Of a stretch of DNA of 16,069 nucleotides, positions 9,159-16,069 are shown in pieces; position 1 is the first letter of the stretch, and each line of letters starts with the position of its first letter. A program made the translations under genes and the position numbers. A model generated the notes under the pieces. It saw only the letters and a list, made by a program, of their open reading frames with translations, did not search any database and was not told where the DNA came from. Location of the stretch: NCBI GenBank assembly GCA_022592435.1, contig JABYQS010000651.1:1-16069 (forward strand), written 5' to 3'. The DNA comes from Cerioporus squamosus (lineage: Eukaryota > Basidiomycota > Agaricomycetes > Polyporales > Polyporaceae).

Positions 9159-10096
9159 TACCTAGCAGCAAGTCAGTGTGCCCTCCCGTCCGCAACTCTG
9201 CGGGCGCCCTCGGGCTGCGGGGTACCTTTTTGCCTCCAGAATCGTACGAGGCAGCAGCTGGGAGCTGTAATATCTGTCTTTGTCCTGCCAGTGTTTCTCC
9301 GAGTCCACAAATGACAGCGCGGCCGGTTGGCACGGGACGTGTGCGTAACCTGCAACCTTGTACGGGGAGCCTGCTATGCTCCACGCGAGGCGTTCGCTGT
9401 CGGACAACGTCTCGGGAGCTGTCCCCGGCCCATTCACTCGGCGGTCACTCGCAGCCCGGGCCCTCGGCGCAGCCCTTGGAAACGACACCCCGACCGAGCA
9501 CTGGGCGCGAGATGGGCGCGGGTGGGGCCGACACTGTGACAGTACTGATGGAAGGTTGTCTCGGGGCGGAGTCCGCTCTCGTCGGTGGAGGTAAGTATTG
9601 TATTCGCCTCCGCAGCTTTCGCTCTCAGGCGGACATTCCCCGCACTGGGTCCGGGGTGAGTAAATCCGTTTGAGGCTCGGGAACTCGTATCCACGAGATA
9701 CTTATGCATGAGGGGCCAGTCGAGGAGCCTGAGGGTTGGATGAACCCCGGTCTGGATGTCCGAGTCGAGGTCGTGACCCGAGCACCGGGGCTAAATGTAA
9801 CTTTTGTCCATGTTGTGGTCATATTGTGTAGAATCCGAGACCCCATTCTTAGCTGCATGAGTTGTAGATCGCGTTGCGGAAAAGTTGAAGGTACCTGTCG
9901 AGTCCGACTCGAGGAACAATGTCCAAATCCAATGATCAAAGCGGCAAGTAGGCTAGTTTTGTGGCTGTGCTCGGGGTATGTCTTGGCTCTGGCTGTGTAC
10001 CGCGCGTTCGGCGCGCCTTGGCGCGACCGGCGACGCCGCGACTCCCGACATACTGCGATCTTGCTCCTTGTTCCTCTACTCTCACCGCCGTCTGCT
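9159..10096 (+). promoter_or_regulatory. Upstream region of the glycosyltransferase gene
   Basis: No gene is supported here. Open stretches at 9176-9673 (plus) and 9434-9709 (minus) oppose each other and resemble nothing I know. The last 40 bases before the ATG (about 10057-10096) are pyrimidine-rich (CTTGCTCCTTGTTCCTC and similar), like the leader of the OPT gene. No TATA box or known factor site stands out. The reading frame of the first exon is also open upstream to 9704, but that part does not look like protein. Confidence 0.35.
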
Positions 10097-12375
10097 ATGT
10101 TTCGACGCTACAAGGACTATCTGCCGCTGTCCCTCCTTCCTGACGACGAGGACGGCACACCATACAGGCCGCAGAAGACGGACATGCGGCGGCGGTTGCT
10201 GACGCGCGGGTTGGTCCTGGTGTCTGTGCTCGTCAACCTGTACTTCGTGTACGCGACACTTACGGCGTGGCCCGCACCACTGGATGACTACCAATCACTG
10301 TGAGTGTTCTTCCTTGCAACTTGCTGCGCAACGTGTTGGTGGAAGCGGGTGAGGAGCTCGGGACGATACCAAGGTATGAGACGAGGGAACGGGACGGGAA
10401 CACGTCGTCGGCATCGAAGAAGCGTGTTGGAGCTGTACGAGGGAGTGCAACGAGGCCGGTGTGTTGCTCGCGCACTATGTGTTCGGTTGTACGCGTGCAA
10501 TCACGTCCGGGCGCGGCTTGGGGCAAGGAGCCATTCCCAGCCGCGTACGGACATGATATGTACATGGCTGGCGCTATACAATCAGGACACAGCGGCTGGA
10601 TGATGTATCCTATAAAGATCGTGAAGCTGGTTCCTCGGCGGCGCCCTACTGTTCCCTTGCATACCTTTATGGGCGAATTTGGACGTCTTCTCAAAGTTCA
10701 GATACGTGCATCATGCGCCCTCTGACTACCTTAAGGCTTGCGAGGAGTTCCACCACTCCCTGGTTGCTCTTCGCGGGGTCGTGGGAAGCTGGTACCTCCA
10801 TACGCATGCGCAAGAGTTACAGTATGCGCGAGAGCGGGGTGTTTGGGGCATGCCGCGTTTTACGCCTTGTACATCTGTGCCCGGATGTACAGACGCAACG
10901 CTTCAGACAGTCGTGCTATGCGAGTTTCGCCAAGCTCTTGATCTGACGAGCTGTCGCTGATGCCGAGCGATATGTAAATCATCAGCTCAGCACTACATAT
11001 TCTGGGCATCTGTGATCTCCATGTAGGAGCTGGTAGGACGTAGCTACCCGAGAAGATTGCGATCGTGGGCCTGCTCCAAGTGTATCGATACTGCTACTCG
11101 GACGACCAGGATGTTGGTTTCACTCCCTGGGCCTGCTGTGCACGTCTTCTGCGAAGCTCCTCGTCTGCCCTCCGCCCAAGGACAACGGCAGTTGTCTGCG
11201 ATGGGCCGCAGCAGGTTGCGAGAGTCATTGCATGCTGTGTGAGAGCGAAGAGCCGCCTCTGGACATATTCAGGAGTATCGCATTTCGATGTGATCACCCC
11301 AGAGTCTTCCGTCCAGCCATATTCCCATCAGCGCACCATCCACTGCGCGTGTGAACGACAGCTGACCACAATCCCCCGCTCCAGGAATACACACCCCATC
11401 GTCGAGGAGAGAGCCCTGTCCTCCTTCAAGCCTCCAAATCCCCGGGACAACGCCATCGTCACAGGGCTGTACACGGACGCGTTCGCGACTGCCGTCGCCA
11501 CACTCGGCCACACCTTGAACGTCGCCAACGCCTCCGCCTCCCGCCTCCTCTACTACCTCCCCGACAAGATCTCCAACCGCGCGCTCTGCATCGCGTCCGT
11601 CTCCGGCTGGGAGCCAATACCGATCGAGCGCATCGCCCCGCCTCACAGCGGCGTGCACCGGCACTTCCTCGACCAGTACTCGAAGCTGCACCTCTGGACG
11701 CTCGACCAGCGCGGGTTCGAGAGCGTCGTGTACGTCGACGCGGACGCGCTCGTCCGGCGCAACTTCGACGAGCTCTTCCGCCTCCCGTTCACCTTCGGCG
11801 CCGTCCCGGACGTGTACACGACCGCGCAGGGCTACGTGACCTCGTTCAACGCCGGCGTGCTGTTCCTCCGGCCGAACAGCGAGCTCTTCACCGACATGGT
11901 CGCGAAGATCGCGACGGCGCGGTACCCCGCCGAGCAGGCCGAGCAGGCCTTCCTCAACCTCTACTTTGGCGCGGAGGCGCTCCGCCTGCCGTACGCGTAC
12001 AACGCGAACCTCGCGATCAAGAAGCGCACGCCCGCGCTATGGGACGCGCTCCAGGACGAGATGCGCATCATGCACTTCACGATGGCGAAGCCGTTCCTCC
12101 AGGGCGACTATGACGAGGTGCCGCTGAACAAGCTCGAGCGGAACGCGGAGAAGGTCGCGAGGAAGAAGCCGGCTTTCAAGCGCGAAATCGTGGAGTGGCT
12201 CGAGGCGTGGCACGAGACGAGGAGGGTTGTACCGGTCGAAACTCGACAAGTGCGATGCGTTGAGAGACTGAGGGCTTGGCTTGGTCGGCGCGTTAGATGC
12301 TACATGTACGCTTATGAGCTCGTTTTGTTCTCCCATTCAATGCACCTGGGGTCTCTTTGCATCGTTCTTGGATAG
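10097..12375 (+). CDS. GT8-type (glycogenin-like) glycosyltransferase, type II membrane protein
   Basis: Predicted nucleotide-sugar-dependent transferase with its catalytic part in the Golgi or ER lumen. Exons 10097-10299 and 11385-12375 join in phase 2 to give 397 residues. Residues 1-33 are a charged cytosolic tail and about 34-56 a single membrane anchor (LVLVSVLVNLYFVYATL). The catalytic domain runs from about residue 88: AIVTGLYTDAF, TLGHTL, DQYSKLHLW, then the metal-binding DAD at about 186-188 in VVYVDADALVRRNFDEL. NAGVLFLRP, the EQAFLN segment and HFTMAKPF (His298, Lys303) follow; the last corresponds to the HxxxxK motif of GT8 enzymes. The last 50 or so residues are not recognised and may be read-through past a lost stop. 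The first intron is 1085 nt. The acceptor sugar is unknown; relatives include glycogenins and cell-wall enzymes. The gene converges on the CSC1-like gene. Confidence 0.86.
10300..11384 (+). other. Unusually long first intron of the glycosyltransferase gene
   Basis: The donor GTGAGT follows QS plus the first two bases of Leu68. CTGAC at 11362-11366 and CCAG at 11381-11384 form a good 3' end, and exon 2 resumes in phase. Nothing inside resembles an exon or mobile element. The final 320 nt (from ATG 11065) are open in the frame of exon 2, so a transcript starting inside the intron could code a form without the membrane anchor. By eye I find no clear sequence similarity to the long intron of the OPT gene. 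Confidence 0.7.
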
Positions 12376-12750
12376 CGCAAGGAGAGTGATGATTTGCGGT
12401 ACATGTGATGAGATGCGAGTCGTCGCGATGTAGTCGTGGTGGTGCTGTTGAGTGGGTATGTGAGCCGTAGCTACTTTTCCTACGAGTGTCCGATCACCAG
12501 TCCGTAGCCCTTAGGCCTCATCTACCTGAACAACACGTACCCAGAGCGGCTTCTGCGCCCATCTATGTGCAAAGCACGACGTCCATGATGAGAGAGGAAA
12601 AGGAGAAAGGATGTCCAGATGCAGATAAAAAAACTATAATGCACAGCGTCCGCTGGGTACGCGGAGGCGGTAAGTAGAGACTAAATGAAGCAAAAAGAGA
12701 TAAGCTACTAGCCCGTCATAGTACGATAGACATATCCTCACATATCCAAC
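12376..12750. other. Intergenic region between convergent genes
   Basis: This 375-nt stretch lies between the stop codons of two genes that point at each other, so it must hold both 3' untranslated regions and poly(A) sites. An A-rich block, GATAAAAAAACTATAAT (about 12624-12640), is the most likely poly(A)-linked element for the plus-strand gene. No gene is seen. Confidence 0.5.
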
Positions 12751-15700
12751 CTACACATCGTCGCTCGTCTTTCCGATACATCCCCGCAGGTCAGGGTCGA
12801 CGTCAACTCGTTCATAGTGCCCTGTGCGCGCCCTGCCGGCCATGTTTGGCTCGCCGCCGTCGAGGCCTGGAGGTGGCGCCGCCGGGTGTCCATAAGACGA
12901 GTCAGGCGAGGCTCGTTGAGAGCCCATGCCTGGTTGGCTGGGATACCGGCCGTGAGCAGGGTACTGCTGTGCGGGGAATATGGTCGTTGGGAGGGTATTG
13001 TTGGGGAGGGGCATACTGTTGGGCAGAAGCGTACTGCTGGGGAGGGGCGTACTCTTGTGGAGGGCTGTACTGTTGTGGGGGGTGAACTGGCTTGGAGCAG
13101 CGTATCCCTGCGAGGGATATGGTCGTGAAGTGGTGCTTCCCGGTACGCGTCATTGGGGTAGGCGTTGGGGATGAGTGGTGTATGCGCGTTCTCGCTCAGC
13201 GGCGTTGTTGTGTAGCCAAGATCGACATTGCTCCTGCTCGCGGCCATATTCGCATCGAAGTACCCAGACTGTTGCAAAGACGTTGGTCAGCAAGCCAGGC
13301 TCTCAGAACGACAGACCACGGCACCACCGAGTTGAGTAGCGGCTGGCATCGGGAATGTCCAGCCTCGTCATCTCAATCTCAGGCGTGGGACCCTGGGCCA
13401 AGTACCGATCATACCCAAGTATCTTCGACGGCGCAGGCGACGCGCTCCTTGCATCCGGATACATGCTCTTCGTCTCCGACAGCAGGTTCGTTGACGAGAT
13501 TGACTGCGTGTCCCAATCATCCCACGGTCGCGGCGGTACAGCGCAGGGTCGTACTCGAGATCGCGTCCTGCACACCAGCAATCTTGATGCCGCCTGCGAC
13601 AACGTGCGCCTCGGTCGACTGGCCGCCCATGTCGTCAAGCTTCGTCTGCACATTCTTTATCTTCCCGTGGAAGACCTGTGGAAGTAGGTGCGTCATGTTC
13701 GCGTGCACCATCGGCGTGAACAGCTCCGAGTGCAGCGCCGGGTGCCCGAAGCGCTTCTCGAGCCGGTTTCGCGCCGTGTCGTTGCGTCGCGAGTGGACTT
13801 GTGCCTCACGCAGCTCGGCCTCGGTCGGAATGTAGTACCGGAATGACGGCTGGAAGAAACGGTGGATGTACATCTTGAAGACGACGAAGAGGATTGGGGG
13901 ATGGTGGCGACCCAGTGCAGCGACTTGAACCCATGCTGAAGGCCAATGGCTGGGAGAGAGGTGTCAGTCCATTAACCTATGCAGCTCAATGCCCAGATAC
14001 GCACTGAGAATCATGATGCACTGCATGAGAATGACTCCCGCCAAGAGACGATTGATGACAACGTTCCACATGCGCCCACCGCTCTCGGTCTTCGAGACGA
14101 ACACGAACATGAGCTGATACTTGTACACCCACGAGCTGATCCAGAAGACCACTGCGCAAGCCACAGCCACCAGAGGTGCCAAGGGCGCGAAGAAGAAGCC
14201 TACTGCAGCCATGAACAGTAGGTTCGAGCTGGGAGGAACACGGTCAGGCAACGTCGTGCGGCGTGGATGAAAGTAACTCACAAGTAGATCGCATACTGAA
14301 AATCGGGAGGCTGCGTCCATTCGCGAATTTCACGTGGTGTCCGGCCAAGGAAGCTATCAGGGAGAGCCGTCAACGCACACTCGCAAACAATAAGCAGCGA
14401 TACGACGTACTGTGTCTTGAAAAAGACGACAAGCAGGTTGAGTAGCTGAGCAAGGTCAAACAAGACAAGGAAACCACGGAGCCTAAGGTGAAGGGAACGT
14501 CAGGAAGCTACTCAACACCAGCAAGTCGTCATTACGCACGGGAAGTAGGTGAGCCAGTACGACGCCTGGTCGATGTAGGTCTCATTGATGGTCTGGGGAA
14601 GCTCTGCAGGACTTTGATGAGACTTGTCTGCAGGCAACGACAACAGATACGCACGATGGAGATTGTCGATAATCCTGGAAGCTCTTGTGCTTGCCAATCA
14701 AGATGACGATTTGCTTGACCGAGTCTACACAAGATTGTCAGAAACTAGCTGTTCACACAGCACCTCCAAACAGCATCATGACTTACTGAATATGACACCA
14801 ATCAGCGTGAAGATGATCAGCTGCGAGATGATCAAGAACGCGAAGTATCGCGCCACGACAGCACGATCCATCCGCGAGTGCGTGTACGCGCCCATGTACT
14901 TCGTCAGCTTGCGCATGATGATCGGCAGCGCCCACCCGAACAGTGCAGAAACCGCCGGGGGCAGCACACCGCTCAAGAATGTGAACGATCCCGGAGAGGC
15001 GTCCGACCAACTCTCAAGGAACGGCACGAACGCCGTTAGCGAGGACAAGTTGGCGAGAATAGAGATGATAGCAAGGGCACGGTGTTGAATGCGCAGACAG
15101 CAATGAGCCACAGCCAGCCGATCGTCTGCTTGCTGCGGATGTCTGACCTGCTCCTTCCCAGGTTCTTCCATACCTATACGCGCAGTCAGCAATGCGACCG
15201 GTCGCCAAGACTAGTCCAGTACGCACGATGTCCTTGGGATTGGGAGCCAGTGTGATAGTCGTGCCCTTCGGGTGCTTATGCCTGAGCATGTTCGCAACGA
15301 TGTGCGCATAGGGGACCGCGGCCATGGCGCAAAACCGTAGTTCTCGGGTTTGCGCAGGTCAATCTGGTTACGGAACTCCTCGACGGCACGTTCAGCACGC
15401 TGGAGCTTTGCGCTACGAGACAGTGTCAGCGCGAATACGGACATCTCGATAAGATGCTGGAAGCACATACGTGTAGTAGTCGATTGCATCCTTCTTTCTC
15501 CACCGATCCCCATGAAGCCACCAATCGTAATCGTCGGCCGCTTCTTGCCAATCTTCCGTCCTTGAGGTACTTGACCAGCACCGCCTCTAGCTCACGCACC
15601 GCGTCGTTATGGTACTCAATGAGCTCCGGCAGGCGGCCGACCTTGCGACCGATGTGCACCGACGTCGTGGGGTACGGGACCTGCAGCGACTCGAAGATCA

Positions 15701-16069
15701 CGCGGATGCCCTCGTCGGACTGCAGCTTCTTCGGGACATCCGTGACCATGAGCGTGCGCGCGTAGAAGGACTGGATGTACTCCGGCGAGCGGAACCACTC
15801 CTTGCGCAACCGCACAACCTCGCGCCAGTGCACGAAGACGAATGCGATCACCACGAACGTGATTGCGTACGTCATAGCGACATGTGCGAAGAGCATCGGT
15901 CCCTTCACGTCTCGGATGGTGAGCATGGAGAGCGCGTCGCGCGTATCGCTCGCTCGGACATGATTGATGTTGTAGACGACGTTGATCGGGATGAGGACGG
16001 CAGGTGAGAGCAGCGACCAGTGAACAGCCAGCGACAGAGGCGGAGGAAGCGGAGGAAGATAGCAGCATC
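12751..16069 (-). CDS. CSC1/TMEM63-like membrane protein (DUF221, RSN1/PHM7 family), 5' end cut off, several frame breaks
   Basis: This family includes calcium-permeable osmosensitive channels and fungal RSN1/PHM7 proteins. Exons in gene order: >16069-15471, 15412-15227, 15173-14787, 14724-14655, 14603-14540, 14482-14411, 14353-14282, 14228-14005, 13949 to about 13290, then to the stop at 12753-12751. The eight resolved introns are GT-AG, 51-62 nt. Order of parts: DAAIFLRFLR and AVLIPINVVYN of the first membrane segments; a cytosolic PHM7 domain (PEYIQSFYARTLMVTDVP, KPENYGF, WKNLGRSRSDIRSKQTIGW); the multi-pass RSN1 domain (LANLSSLTAFVPFLESW, YIDQASYWLTYFP, GRTPREIREWTQPPDFQYAI, WISSWVYKYQLMFVFVSK); and a hydrophilic C-terminal domain ending in a Pro/Gln/Tyr-rich tail. 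Following the family requires one- or two-base slips near 16018, 16000, 15548, 15499, 15331, 15076, 14671, 13898, 13562 and 13521, with more in the tail. It may be a real gene with sequence errors or a young pseudogene. The last exon boundary is uncertain. Confidence 0.88.
12989..13083 (-). repeat. Tandem PPQQY-type repeats coding the C-terminal tail of the CSC1-like protein
   Basis: On the minus strand this stretch reads as repeated units PPQQYS, PPQEYA, PPQQYA, SAQQYA, PPQQY, each of 18 nt or less. In the plus strand they appear as repeated GGGGAGGGGC(G/A)TACT blocks. Such Pro/Gln/Tyr tracts are usually disordered and may mediate weak self-association. The frame used here differs from the frames of the flanking coding parts, so the tail needs frame slips on both sides. 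Confidence 0.75.

Noticed and set aside
9176..9673. 165-codon plus-strand open frame upstream of the GT8 gene
   Set aside because: No recognisable features and an opposing open frame at 9434-9709; better read as intergenic.
13092..13835. 247-codon plus-strand open frame over the CSC1-like C-terminal region
   Set aside because: Conserved CSC1-like residues lie on the minus strand over the same bases.
1..16069. CRISPR array, operon or prokaryotic defence system
   Set aside because: No regularly spaced repeats; genes are spliced and eukaryotic throughout.

Overview
The window looks like nuclear DNA of a basidiomycete fungus, most likely an Agaricomycete of the polypore type. The genes are G+C rich and cut by many GT-AG introns of about 49 to 68 nt with CTGAC/CTAAC-like branch points. 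The protein families are typical of these fungi, and a tRNA-Ala has a short intron. Species-level placement is inference from remembered family members; no search was run.

Layout. Bases 1-2530 hold no gene I can name: a few well-formed intron signals and short open stretches suggest the end of a truncated gene plus decayed or non-coding sequence. A tRNA-Ala(AGC) lies on the minus strand at 2914-2999 and is the best-supported RNA gene. The plus-strand gene at 3769-8019 is an oligopeptide (OPT) transporter whose long Ser/Pro/acidic N-terminal exon is separated from the membrane core by an unusually long first intron of 1170 nt. A 27-nt poly-C run follows its stop almost directly, and about 1 kb of pyrimidine-rich sequence follows that. 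A second plus-strand gene at 10097-12375 encodes a type II membrane-anchored GT8 (glycogenin-like) glycosyltransferase, also with a very long first intron (1085 nt). The right end, 12751-16069 on the minus strand, is a CSC1/TMEM63-type (DUF221, RSN1/PHM7) membrane protein that converges on the glycosyltransferase and runs off the window at its 5' end.

The three protein genes need not work together: peptide uptake, sugar transfer in the secretory pathway, and an osmosensitive channel or lipid-handling membrane protein. I see no biosynthetic cluster logic, no defence system, no CRISPR array and no recognisable transposon.

The most notable points are: (1) at least nine places where the CSC1-like reading frame must slip by one or two bases to follow the family, many in or beside short homopolymers, while the two neighbouring genes are clean; (2) two first introns of about 1.1 kb in the same phase, set against fourteen introns of 49-68 nt in the same window; and (3) possible shorter isoforms implied by in-frame ATGs next to, or inside, these long introns.
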